Positions 16,503 to 24,898 of a DNA stretch of 38,570 nucleotides are shown here, piece after piece; position 1 is the stretch's first letter, and every line of letters starts with the position of its first letter. The stretch comes from Balneolaceae bacterium. Its GTDB lineage: Bacteria; Bacteroidota; Rhodothermia; Balneolales; Cyclonatronaceae. The DNA is taken from positions 1 to 38,570 of the forward strand of contig RECM01000110.1 in NCBI GenBank assembly GCA_007694035.1, given 5' to 3'. Under the pieces are notes generated by a model. That model was not told the origin of the DNA. It did not search any database and was given only the letters and a program-made list of their open reading frames with translations. Both the position numbers and the translations under genes were made by a program.

Positions 16503-17042
16503 ATGCTAACCAGAGAAGAAAGCCGGAAACTGCTTGCCACCTATATCGAAAACGATAACCTCCGCCATCATTGTGAAATGGTTGCGACTGCCATGGAGGC
16601 CTATGCACGTAATCTTGGCCTCAGCGAATCTGAAATTACAAACTGGTGGACAGCAGGGCTGCTGCACGATCTTGACTGGGAAAAATTCCCGGATGAACAC
16701 CCCAACCATGCTCTTGAAAATATTTTTCCTGAATATGAACTTCCGGAGGCTGTAATCGAAGCAATCCGGTCACATGCACCGGAGAGGACCGGAAAAAAAC
16801 CGGAATCCGTGATTGAGCGTTATCTGTTCGCATGCGACGAATTATGCGGGTTTATGCACGCGGTATCGCTGATGCGGCCGAACGGCTTTCAGGATATGCA
16901 GCCAAAGTCGGTCACAAAGAAAATGAAAGACAGTCGTTTTGCCGGGAATGTAAGCCGTGAAGATATTTATGTTGGTGCCAAACTCATTGAAACGGAGTTG
17001 CCGGAGCATATAAGCTTTCTGATATCTGTTTTCCGGAAATGA
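16503..17042 (+). CDS. HD-superfamily hydrolase
   Basis: This 179-residue soluble protein carries an HD metal site: His23 (HHCEMV), the HD doublet His55-Asp56 in LLHDLDWE, His66, a further histidine at 91 (RSHAPE), and Asp112 in CDELCGF. It matches the small 'predicted hydrolase, HD superfamily' group, often annotated as HDIG-domain proteins. These are phosphohydrolases, usually of nucleotides, with unknown physiological substrate. There is no output domain. It stands alone between the MFS gene and the beta-repeat operon. Confidence 0.85.
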   Translation: MLTREESRKLLATYIENDNLRHHCEMVATAMEAYARNLGLSESEITNWWTAGLLHDLDWEKFPDEHPNHALENIFPEYELPEAVIEAIRSHAPERTGKKPESVIERYLFACDELCGFMHAVSLMRPNGFQDMQPKSVTKKMKDSRFAGNVSREDIYVGAKLIETELPEHISFLISVFRK

Positions 17043-17288
17043 AATTACCCGGCCCGCCGGAGTTAAATGTGCCCGGTCGCGGTATTTTTAATTACCCGTG
17101 CACGAATATTCATTTTTCTTATCGGTACGCTTCAGTAGCAGGTGCGATGCACCGCCATAATTGTAGAAATTCCTGGTAATCAGCCCGTTTATATGGTGCT
17201 GTTGCCCCGCAACATTCATGAGCTCATTTCGTATTGTGATCTGTCAAATTATGATATTGGTGCATCTATTCAATTCATCTGCAAATGC

Positions 17289-18317
17289 ATGACTACTATT
17301 CGGGCTGTAACCTCCCTTAATTTCCTGACCGGGAAAAAAGTGGTCTGGTCTTTTCTGATACTCATTATAGCCGCATCCCCGGCTTTTTCTGAACCGCCAC
17401 TGGTAGTAAATATATCATGTACCGGCTGTGATGCGGGAAACCCATCAGAAGAAATCTCATTTCAGGATCCCACGCGTGTTGAAGTATTCCGTGTTAAAGG
17501 TCCGGGCACGGTTCAGATCAGTAACGTAATGGGCGACATAACATTCAGGGATACCGACAGCGATGAGGTGAGGGTTGAAATGTATGTGAAGCGTTCATTT
17601 ACCTTCTGGGGGGAATCACGCAGGGACGATCTCCGGATGATTGTGGTGCAGAACAAGAATGATGTGACTGTTAATGTTGAACCACCCAGAGGAGCCCGTA
17701 CAGGTGCCACAGGCGGGCAGGAAATCTCCTTTATCGTGTATGCCCCGCCGTACATGGAAGTGATATTGAAAACAGGTTATGGAAATATCCGGGCGGCGGG
17801 TCTTGGCAGTACACATGATATCAGGACCGGTTTCGGAAATATCCTGATTGAACGCAGCAGGGGTGAGGGCCGTGTTCTCACCTCGGCGGGGAATATTGAT
17901 ATCCAGAGATATACAGGTTCAATAATGTGTCTGTCGGCAGGTGGCAATATCCATCTCAGCAATGTGAAAGGCTCGGCCAAAGTGAAAACCAGGGGCGGTC
18001 ATGTTCATGCTAACGATATGGATGGCAGCCTGATGGCAGAATCAGACGGTGGCAGTATCAATGTACACATGATTGCTGTAGATGAAGGATTGTTTTTACA
18101 GACCAAGGCCGGTGACGTGACCGCGAATCTGCCCTCGGGTGTTGGCCTGGACGTTGTGATGAGAGGTTCGCGAACATTAATGAGCGACTGGTCATCATTC
18201 AGGGGAGTGAGAAGAAATAATGAAGTGGATGGTGCAATTCAGGGTGGGGGTACTACGGTCAACCTCTTCACCAAAGTCGGAAAAGCCGAGATCGTATTAA
18301 ACCGCAGTAATCCGTAG
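17289..18317 (+). CDS. Secreted DUF4097-like beta-repeat protein
   Basis: The open frame reaches back to an ATG at 17142 (391 residues). I chose the ATG at 17289 (342 residues), because a signal peptide follows it directly: MTTIRAV, then a lysine pair, a WSFLILIIAAS core and a cleavage site near AFSE. The mature part contains many short beta-repeats of about 18-20 residues, with phrases such as GYGNIRA, GFGNILI, SAGNIDI, AGGNIHL and DGGSINV. This is the right-handed repeat pattern of DUF4097/DUF2807 'putative adhesin' proteins. It is exported, presumably to the periplasm or cell surface. It lies 9 bases before the 7TM-phosphatase gene and is probably cotranscribed. The molecular role is unknown. 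Confidence 0.75.
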   Translation: MTTIRAVTSLNFLTGKKVVWSFLILIIAASPAFSEPPLVVNISCTGCDAGNPSEEISFQDPTRVEVFRVKGPGTVQISNVMGDITFRDTDSDEVRVEMYVKRSFTFWGESRRDDLRMIVVQNKNDVTVNVEPPRGARTGATGGQEISFIVYAPPYMEVILKTGYGNIRAAGLGSTHDIRTGFGNILIERSRGEGRVLTSAGNIDIQRYTGSIMCLSAGGNIHLSNVKGSAKVKTRGGHVHANDMDGSLMAESDGGSINVHMIAVDEGLFLQTKAGDVTANLPSGVGLDVVMRGSRTLMSDWSSFRGVRRNNEVDGAIQGGGTTVNLFTKVGKAEIVLNRSNP

Positions 18318-18326
18318 CCGAATCTG

Positions 18327-20441
18327 ATGGTTGTCAGGTACCAAATTATAAATGTTTTTGCTGCACTGCTGTTACTGACATTTACAGCAGTTGTTCAGGC
18401 TTCACAATTTGATGCCAGGGTAGAGGTGTCGATGGTAAGCCTGGACAATCCCTACCGTGTTATACCATTGCCAAGCAGCTGGAATTATGCATCAGGCGAC
18501 AATCCCGACTGGCGCTTGCCCGATTTTGATCACAGTGGCTGGGAACAGGTCTCAACCAGTATCACGGTTAACGATCTTCAGTTCGCTGATTGGACCGGAA
18601 TAGGATGGTTCCGGCTTACCATCGATGCCGATTCTTCTATTGTCGGCCACCCGCTGTCTCTGGAAGTCATAACACAGAATGGTGCAGCAGAGGTATTCCT
18701 GAACGGGGAACAACTCTATGAATTTGGCAGAGTGGGGAGTATCCCCGCCGAAGAGCTTTCACATCATGAGCGCAAACCGCGGGTATTTACATTTAAGTAT
18801 CCCGGCAGGCATGTGTTGGCGGTACGGTATTCAAGTCACAACTACGAGTATTATCACGAACGTGGGCTGCATGCCGGCTTCAGGTACATTCTGCAGGATG
18901 CCAACCATCATATTGACGCATCCTTTGAACAGACAAGGGTGTTTACAATCTACCAGGCCTTTTTCAGTGGCATCCTTATCGTATTCTGTGTAGTTCACCT
19001 GCTGCTCTTTCTGTTTTACAGGAGAAAGAAAGAGAATCTGTACTATGCTCTTTTTACCGGCAGTTTTGCTGTGCTTAACTTTCTCAATTACCAGATCGGA
19101 TTCGCTATATCAGGCAGTCAGGTCATCACTCTGTTGCAATTTCAGTTGCTGCTCAGGGCTGCAACGATCATTTATTTCATGCGTTTTGCCTACGCGCTGT
19201 TCTATGAATTCGTGCCGAAGCAGTTCTGGGTATTTACTGTAATCATGCTCTCCGATGCGGTCTACCGGGCATTCTTCAGCCTGAATACACCAGTGTACAG
19301 TGAAATTATAATGGATTTTATTCTGCTGGCGTTTTATATAGAAATAATCCGGGTTGTGGTCATGGCCGTGGTGCGGAAAAAGGAAGGTGCCTGGATATTC
19401 GGATTTGGAATAGCGTTGTTCACTACCTGCCAGGCTATCATCATACTAATTAATTACGACTTGCTGGCGGGAATTCAGGAGTTGTATGGCTTGACGGGTA
19501 CAATCGGTTTACTGCTGGCCATGTCAGTTTCGCTGTCGAGAAGTGTGGCCCTCACTAATAAACGGCTTGCTTCGAAACTGATCGAGGTGCGGGAGCTTTC
19601 CCAGAAAACTATAGCGCAGGAAAGGCTCAATCAGCAGCAGGAATTGGACCGGAAAATTCTGGAACTCGACAACCGGCGGAAAACACAGGAACTGGAAGAG
19701 GCCCGGAAATTACAGCTTTCGATGCTGCCCACCCGTAAGCCCCGGTTCGATGGTTATGACGTGGCCTTTCATATGACAACCGCTACAGAAGTCGGGGGCG
19801 ATTACTACGACTTTTCAAATGGGCAGAATGGATCCCTTACAGTAGCGCTTGGCGATGCCACCGGTCACGGTTTAAAAGCCGGCATGGTTGTCGCTACGGC
19901 GAAAAGCTATTTTCAGACCTTTGCTGGAGAAGTCGGTAACCTCGACCTGCTCCGAAAGATATCGGTGGGTATCAAGAACATGAATATCAGGATGCTCTAT
20001 ATGAGCATGACCTTGTTGAGATTGGAACGCGATCACATCAAGATCACATCTGCAGGGATGCCTCCGGCTATCATTTTCAGGGAAAAAACCGGTGAGATCG
20101 ATCATATTATACTCAAAGGTCTGCCCCTGGGAAGCAAACCCGACTACCCGTACTGCGAGCAGAACATCAGCATGGATGAAGGCGACACGCTGCTTGTTTT
20201 CAGCGACGGTTTGCCCGAGGCATTCAACCATCAACGTCAGATGCTTGAAACCGAACGCATCGTTGATACATTCCGCAAATCGGCATCACTCAATGCTCAC
20301 GAAATTATTGAGACGCTCGTTTCCCTGACCGCATCATGGACCGATTCTGGCCCTCTGCACGATGATATTACGATTGCCGTGATTCGCAAGAAAAAAAATG
20401 GTCAATTAACTTCAGCTGTGGATGCAACACAGATAGTCTGA
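18327..20441 (+). CDS. 7TM-DISM receptor with cytoplasmic PP2C (SpoIIE) phosphatase
   Basis: This 704-residue sensor has a signal peptide at 1-25 (cleavage near QAS). It also has a periplasmic jelly-roll domain at about 40-195 (PSSWNY, GIGWFRLTI, AEVFLNGEQL, resembling the carbohydrate-binding-like DISMED2 domain). Seven hydrophobic segments span about 206-404, a coiled coil about 410-465, and a PP2C phosphatase about 470-690. Metal sites are complete: GGDYYD (Asp492), GDATGHG at 509-515, SDG at 626-628 and HDD at 678-680. Such receptors sense an external ligand and control dephosphorylation of a STAS-domain antagonist. No such antagonist is in the window. Neighbours are an exported beta-repeat protein before it and an outer-membrane barrel after it, which suggests an envelope-sensing unit. 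Confidence 0.88.
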   Translation: MVVRYQIINVFAALLLLTFTAVVQASQFDARVEVSMVSLDNPYRVIPLPSSWNYASGDNPDWRLPDFDHSGWEQVSTSITVNDLQFADWTGIGWFRLTIDADSSIVGHPLSLEVITQNGAAEVFLNGEQLYEFGRVGSIPAEELSHHERKPRVFTFKYPGRHVLAVRYSSHNYEYYHERGLHAGFRYILQDANHHIDASFEQTRVFTIYQAFFSGILIVFCVVHLLLFLFYRRKKENLYYALFTGSFAVLNFLNYQIGFAISGSQVITLLQFQLLLRAATIIYFMRFAYALFYEFVPKQFWVFTVIMLSDAVYRAFFSLNTPVYSEIIMDFILLAFYIEIIRVVVMAVVRKKEGAWIFGFGIALFTTCQAIIILINYDLLAGIQELYGLTGTIGLLLAMSVSLSRSVALTNKRLASKLIEVRELSQKTIAQERLNQQQELDRKILELDNRRKTQELEEARKLQLSMLPTRKPRFDGYDVAFHMTTATEVGGDYYDFSNGQNGSLTVALGDATGHGLKAGMVVATAKSYFQTFAGEVGNLDLLRKISVGIKNMNIRMLYMSMTLLRLERDHIKITSAGMPPAIIFREKTGEIDHIILKGLPLGSKPDYPYCEQNISMDEGDTLLVFSDGLPEAFNHQRQMLETERIVDTFRKSASLNAHEIIETLVSLTASWTDSGPLHDDITIAVIRKKKNGQLTSAVDATQIV

Positions 20442-20475
20442 TAACGTATGAGTATTATTCAAAACCTGTAAACTG

Positions 20476-21807
20476 ATGCCTAAATATCTGCTGTTAATCC
20501 CCACTTTCTGTCTGTTGTTATTCACTGCAGCTGCAGCTCAGATTTCCGATGATGAAAAAGATCCGTTTGAAGATGATCCCTTTTTCACCAAACCAATACA
20601 TGAAGTAATGAGTCCGGCCCGGTTCCGGGAGAATCTGAAAAAAAGTCGGGATCGCGTGCTTATGCATGGAGGGATTGATACCCGCAAGCGTGATATATAC
20701 GGCTATAGCAACCTTCCTGGCCTGTCGACCTTGCTGCCTAATCTGCATCATGTACGGTTCAACCGCGTTGACGGCCTCGCGCTGGGATTCAGGGTGGACC
20801 AGCTTAACTGGAGCGAGTATCGTGAGGTCCGCCCGTATGGCTTCGCAGACTATTCATTCGCTCGTAAGCGGATTAACTATGGTATTGGCCTGGAAAGGGT
20901 ATTTGGCCAAAGAAAAAAATTAAAGCTGGGGGCCGAATATCACAATACGACCGATTCCGACGATCAGTGGAGGCTGGGGCTCACCGAAAACAGCCTGTTT
21001 TCATTCTTCTCCGGATATGATTTTATGGATTACTATAACCGGCGTGGCGTAAACGCCTATATGGTGTTCAGGCAGTCGGCATGGGTCGATCATACAGTGT
21101 CGTTCAGAGTTGATGAATATCACTCCCTCGCTGCCAATACCTCGTTTAACCTGTTCGGCGGGCGCAGCCATGTACGGCCGAACCCTGATATAAGCGAGGG
21201 GCGGTATCAATCTTTTATATATGCCCTGAACTACAATCAGAATAATTTCATGCAGTTCCGGAACGTATCGATGGCAGGCGATCTGTTCGTTCAGCTTGGC
21301 GATTTCGATAATTTTGCTACCGATTACAGGCATAACCGTTATGAAGCCGAATTGAGATCGATTGTCAGAATTGACCGGTTGTCGGCAGTGAAGGCACGGG
21401 TACGGGCAGGATCGGTAACCGGTGAGGAGATTCCGCGCGGTTTTGCCCTTGGCGGGGTCGGCAGCCTCCGGGCACATCCTTACAAAAGCATCACCGGCTA
21501 CAGAATGCTGCTGTCGAACGTGGAATTGATGATGGGCAACTGGCAGGGGCATGAGCGTTGGAATGATGACTGGTTTAACTCAAAAAGGGTTTATTACAGC
21601 CTTTTTGCCGATTTTGGCTGGGTAAACAGCAATGAAATTTCCGGCAACAGCCCGGCTTCCGGATTCGGTGATTTCCGCTTTAGCGACGTGAAGACCGATG
21701 TTGGCGTGAGTGTAAATTTTAGTGTGGTCAGGTTTGAACTTGCCTGGCAAGCCGCCGATATACTTGGATCCCCTGTTTTCTGGGTTCGCCTGAACCCGGT
21801 ATTCTGA
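20476..21807 (+). CDS. Omp85/BamA-superfamily-like outer membrane barrel protein
   Basis: This 443-residue protein has a signal peptide MPKYLLLIP...TAAAAQ (cleavage near residue 22), a short charged periplasmic segment, then about 330 residues of alternating aromatic and polar strands. It ends in aromatic VRLNPVF, as outer-membrane barrels do. A GGVGSLRAHPYKS segment near residues 330-342 resembles the (V/L)RG(F/Y) loop-6 motif of the Omp85/surface-antigen barrel, but with RAH in place of RGF/Y. No POTRA domain is evident. It is likely an outer-membrane barrel of unknown function. It lies 34 bases after the 7TM-phosphatase gene and is followed by a strong terminator, so it ends the operon. 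Confidence 0.78.
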   Translation: MPKYLLLIPTFCLLLFTAAAAQISDDEKDPFEDDPFFTKPIHEVMSPARFRENLKKSRDRVLMHGGIDTRKRDIYGYSNLPGLSTLLPNLHHVRFNRVDGLALGFRVDQLNWSEYREVRPYGFADYSFARKRINYGIGLERVFGQRKKLKLGAEYHNTTDSDDQWRLGLTENSLFSFFSGYDFMDYYNRRGVNAYMVFRQSAWVDHTVSFRVDEYHSLAANTSFNLFGGRSHVRPNPDISEGRYQSFIYALNYNQNNFMQFRNVSMAGDLFVQLGDFDNFATDYRHNRYEAELRSIVRIDRLSAVKARVRAGSVTGEEIPRGFALGGVGSLRAHPYKSITGYRMLLSNVELMMGNWQGHERWNDDWFNSKRVYYSLFADFGWVNSNEISGNSPASGFGDFRFSDVKTDVGVSVNFSVVRFELAWQAADILGSPVFWVRLNPVF

Positions 21808-21874
21808 CACATCATACCCCGCATTTTTACTCCTGTCTGCCGGGTATCAGGCTTTGGCGCGCTAAGATGTACGC

Positions 21875-21910
21875 GGCATTGCATCTTTTTGCAAATGCCA
21901 TATTTTTTTT
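21875..21910 (+). terminator. Strong Rho-independent terminator after the barrel gene
   Basis: GGCAT-TGCA (21875-21883) pairs with TGCA-A-ATGCC (21890-21899, one bulged A), followed by TATTTTTTTT. It closes the beta-repeat/7TM-phosphatase/barrel transcript and separates it from the M28 peptidase gene. Confidence 0.75.
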
Positions 21911-21938
21911 GGTTTAAATTATTTGCCAATTAACGTCC

Positions 21939-23582
21939 ATGAATCAGAACTACCCCGCCATGAAAAAAATAATTGCCCTTTCCCTGTTTTATCTGATCTC
22001 ACTGAACATTGTGTTCGCCCAGTCCCTGCACAATCCGAAAGCAGATCAGGAGGTATTTGAACAGATAATGACGCAAGGCCTTGAACATTCAAAAGTGATG
22101 GAAATTGCCAGCTGGCTCACTGATGTCTACGGGCCCAGGTTAACCAATTCTCCCCAGATGAAGAGGGCCAATGAATTTACCGCAAAGCTGTTTGAAGAAT
22201 ACGGGCTTGAAAACGTTCATCTTCACAGATGGGGCCCGTTTGGAACCGGATGGGAGCTCAAGAAATTCGCAATGCATGCCAACTCTCCTTATGCCTACTT
22301 TCCTGTTCTGGCCTACCCAAAAGCCTGGTCGCCGGGGTACAGCGGACCTGTTAAAGGAGAAGTAGTTCATCTTCGCATTGAGTCGCCCGATGACTATGAA
22401 AAATACAGAGGTAAACTTGAAGGCAAGTTTGTGATGGTAGAAGAACCCTATGCTTCAGAACCCTCATGGGATCCAATAGCAACACGTTTTAGCGATTTGG
22501 AACTCCTCCGGCTTGCAAATGCAACAGAAGTACCTGTGGTTTCCCGGCAGGGCGGTGGAGGGGCAGCCATGCTGGCGCGGGCCCAGTCGGCCTATGAACG
22601 TGCGCAGTTTCTTTACGATGAGAATCCACTGGCTATTCTGGATCAGAGCTACAGAGGCTGGTACGGACAGGTTGCCGTGAGTGGTGCAACCCTGCCGGCT
22701 GAACCGGGCACACCTTGGGGTGAAAGGCCCAGGCCCTATTCACTTGACGGCCCAAAACCTCTGCCGCAGATTTCACTTGCCAGAGAACACTACGGCCGGA
22801 TATACAGACTTCTGGATAAGGGTATCCCGGTAACACTTGAGATGGATTTGCAGGTTGAATTTCAGACAGATGACCTGTACGGTTATAATACTATCGCCGA
22901 AATACCCGGAACCGACCCCGATTTGAAAGATGAAATCGTAATGCTTGGGGCACATCTGGATTCATGGCACACCGGAACCGGGGCAACAGATAACGCCGCA
23001 GGATCAGCCGTTATGATTGAGGCCGTGAGAATTCTTAAAGCGATTGGCGTGCAGCCCCGCAGAACAATCCGTGTTGCCCTCTGGAGTGGTGAAGAACAGG
23101 GCCTGCACGGGTCGAGGGAATATGTAACTGAATTTTTTGGCGAGTCAGGCCCGGGTGGAACGGTTGTCAGAAAAGACGATTATGAGAACCTGTCGGCCTA
23201 TTACAATATCGACAATGGTTCTGGTCAGGTCCGGGGCATTTACCTGCAGCAAAACGAAGCTCTCAGACCGCTGTTCAGGGAGTGGTTACGGCCATTTTCC
23301 GACTGGAGTGCCAATACCGTAACCTTTTCCAATACCGGCGGTACAGATCACCAATCCTATGACCGAATTGGACTCCCGGGCTTCCAGTTCATCCAGGACC
23401 GCCTTGAGTACTTTACAATGACCCATCACTCCAATCAGGATGTATACGAACGCCTGGTTGAGCAGGACCTTCAGCGGACCGCCATCATAGTGGCCTCATT
23501 TGTGTATCATACGGCCATGCTCGACGAGCGCCTGCCTCGTAAAGGAGAAAATCAGCCGGAGGCAACAACCGCGGCCAATTAA
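21939..23582 (+). CDS. Secreted M28 family metallopeptidase with PA-like insert
   Basis: This 547-residue protein could start at the ATG at 21939 or, more canonically, at 21960, where MKKIIALSLFYLIS...FAQ forms a clean signal peptide. A protease-associated-like insert (about 128-280) precedes the zinc peptidase core. Ligands and catalytic residues are visible: GAHLDSW (His339), TDNAAG (Asp351), GEEQG (Glu385/Glu386), NIDNGSG (Asp425) and a final HHSNQD (His497). This is a complete di-zinc aminopeptidase or carboxypeptidase site, likely periplasmic or secreted and used for peptide scavenging. It stands alone after a terminator. Confidence 0.9.
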   Translation: MNQNYPAMKKIIALSLFYLISLNIVFAQSLHNPKADQEVFEQIMTQGLEHSKVMEIASWLTDVYGPRLTNSPQMKRANEFTAKLFEEYGLENVHLHRWGPFGTGWELKKFAMHANSPYAYFPVLAYPKAWSPGYSGPVKGEVVHLRIESPDDYEKYRGKLEGKFVMVEEPYASEPSWDPIATRFSDLELLRLANATEVPVVSRQGGGGAAMLARAQSAYERAQFLYDENPLAILDQSYRGWYGQVAVSGATLPAEPGTPWGERPRPYSLDGPKPLPQISLAREHYGRIYRLLDKGIPVTLEMDLQVEFQTDDLYGYNTIAEIPGTDPDLKDEIVMLGAHLDSWHTGTGATDNAAGSAVMIEAVRILKAIGVQPRRTIRVALWSGEEQGLHGSREYVTEFFGESGPGGTVVRKDDYENLSAYYNIDNGSGQVRGIYLQQNEALRPLFREWLRPFSDWSANTVTFSNTGGTDHQSYDRIGLPGFQFIQDRLEYFTMTHHSNQDVYERLVEQDLQRTAIIVASFVYHTAMLDERLPRKGENQPEATTAAN

Positions 23583-23632
23583 CCATACCCGGCTTCCGGT
23601 ATAAACCGTCAAGCTGAGCGCAAGCCGATTCG

Positions 23633-23687
23633 CTTCAGCGAAGAGGCTGAAGTCGAAGCATGTGGAGGCTTTCCCAAAAAGCCTCCA
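23633..23687. repeat. Pair of hairpins in a REP-like intergenic element
   Basis: Within the 249-base gap 23583-23831, CTTCAGC (23633-23639) pairs with GCTGAAG (23646-23652). Just beyond it, TGGAGGCTTT (23663-23672) pairs perfectly with AAAGCCTCCA (23678-23687) around a five-base loop. The surrounding phrases (aagctgagcgc, gaagtcgaagca) resemble dispersed intergenic repeats seen in many genomes. The second hairpin has no T tract after it. No other copy is apparent in this window. Confidence 0.55.
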
Positions 23688-23843
23688 TATGTGCCCCCGG
23701 CAATATCATAACTACCTTTTGCTGCGCTCACGATGATGGGGCTTTGCTGCACTAATGATTACGGTCAAATCGGGAATTAAGGTTAAGATGATATTTCGTA
23801 TCTTTCACAGTTAATCATTAAGGCTTTAACTTTGCTAACCGGA

Positions 23844-24233
23844 ATGCCTACCTGGACATTAAATACGGAATTCAAATTCGATTCGGCCCATTTTATTGAG
23901 GGCTATAACGGAAAATGCGGGCGCATGCACGGGCATACCTACCGGGTTCGTGTAACGGCCCGGTCACACAAGCTGAACCCATCAAAATACCTGGCTTCCC
24001 CCGACATGGTTTGTGATTTCCAGGAACTGAAGTGGGCAGGCAAGGATGTGGAGAAGGGTGGTTTTGACCATGCCGTACTCAATGATATTCTTCCGGTCGC
24101 AACATCAGCCGAACGCATTGCTGAATTCATTCATGAAGAGACCCGTAAACGTATACCTGCCGGTATCGAGCTTACCGTTACAGTATGGGAAACGCCCGAC
24201 AGCTGGGTCGAATTCACCGATAAAAATCTGTAA
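23844..24233 (+). CDS. queD: 6-carboxytetrahydropterin synthase QueD
   Basis: This protein has 129 residues from the ATG at 23844; an in-frame TTG at 23832 would add four residues. Zinc ligands His16, His29 and His31 (SAHF and RMHGHTY) and catalytic Cys25 (GKCGR) are present. A GGFDHAVLND segment and VWETPDSW near the end complete the family pattern. QueD converts dihydroneopterin triphosphate to 6-carboxytetrahydropterin in queuosine precursor synthesis. The next gene, queE, uses this product and starts five bases after the queD stop. queC and queF are not in the window. Confidence 0.93.
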   Translation: MPTWTLNTEFKFDSAHFIEGYNGKCGRMHGHTYRVRVTARSHKLNPSKYLASPDMVCDFQELKWAGKDVEKGGFDHAVLNDILPVATSAERIAEFIHEETRKRIPAGIELTVTVWETPDSWVEFTDKNL

Positions 24234-24238
24234 AAATC

Positions 24239-24895
24239 GTGCATCATCCGGAAAATAAAAAAAGTTCTGAAGCATCAGTACTTGACCAGGATATCCTGCT
24301 TGTGGAATACCCAGTGATGGAACATTTCTACACCATCCAGGGCGAGGGATACCACACCGGTAAAGCGGCTTATTTCATCCGTACAGGTGGGTGTGATGTG
24401 AAATGCTGGTGGTGCGATGTGAAAGACAGCTGGGACGCAGAGAAACATCCGCTTATCGCGGTTGGTGACCTTGTAGAGGCCGCGAGAAGCTCCGGTGCGC
24501 CTTTTGTGGTAATCACGGGCGGGGAACCCCTGATGCACGATCTTGAGCCGCTGTCGCTTGCCCTGAAAAATGCAGGGATGTCTGTTCATATCGAAACCAG
24601 CGGATCATCGCCGGTTAGCGGACATCTGGATTGGGTGACCCTTTCCCCCAAGCGTTTCAAAAAACCGGTGGATGAAATTTACGCCTGTGTGGATGAGCTG
24701 AAAGTGGTGGTGCTTACAAAAAAAGACCTTGCCTGGGCCGGGCAGGAGGCCGCAAAATGCCGCAAGGGCACAATCCTTTTGTTGCAGCCTGAGTGGGATA
24801 CGCCGGAATCGATGCCCCTGATTGTCGATTATGTGAAAAACAATCCCGGTTGGGGCATCAGTCTTCAGACACATAAATTTCTCGGGGTACGCTGA
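24239..24895 (+). CDS. queE: 7-carboxy-7-deazaguanine synthase QueE
   Basis: This 218-residue radical SAM enzyme carries CxxxCxxC at Cys52, Cys56 and Cys59 (GGCDVKCWWCD) for the 4Fe-4S cluster, with QGEGYHTGK just before it and TGGEP at 93-97 for SAM. It rearranges 6-carboxytetrahydropterin to 7-carboxy-7-deazaguanine. The GTG at 24239 gives the full length. An internal ATG at 24317 (MEHFYTIQ) would cut 26 residues, including the VEYPVMEHF lead-in usual in this family, so GTG is preferred. It is tightly spaced between queD and an SDR gene. Confidence 0.93.
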   Translation: MHHPENKKSSEASVLDQDILLVEYPVMEHFYTIQGEGYHTGKAAYFIRTGGCDVKCWWCDVKDSWDAEKHPLIAVGDLVEAARSSGAPFVVITGGEPLMHDLEPLSLALKNAGMSVHIETSGSSPVSGHLDWVTLSPKRFKKPVDEIYACVDELKVVVLTKKDLAWAGQEAAKCRKGTILLLQPEWDTPESMPLIVDYVKNNPGWGISLQTHKFLGVR

Positions 24896-24898
24896 TCA

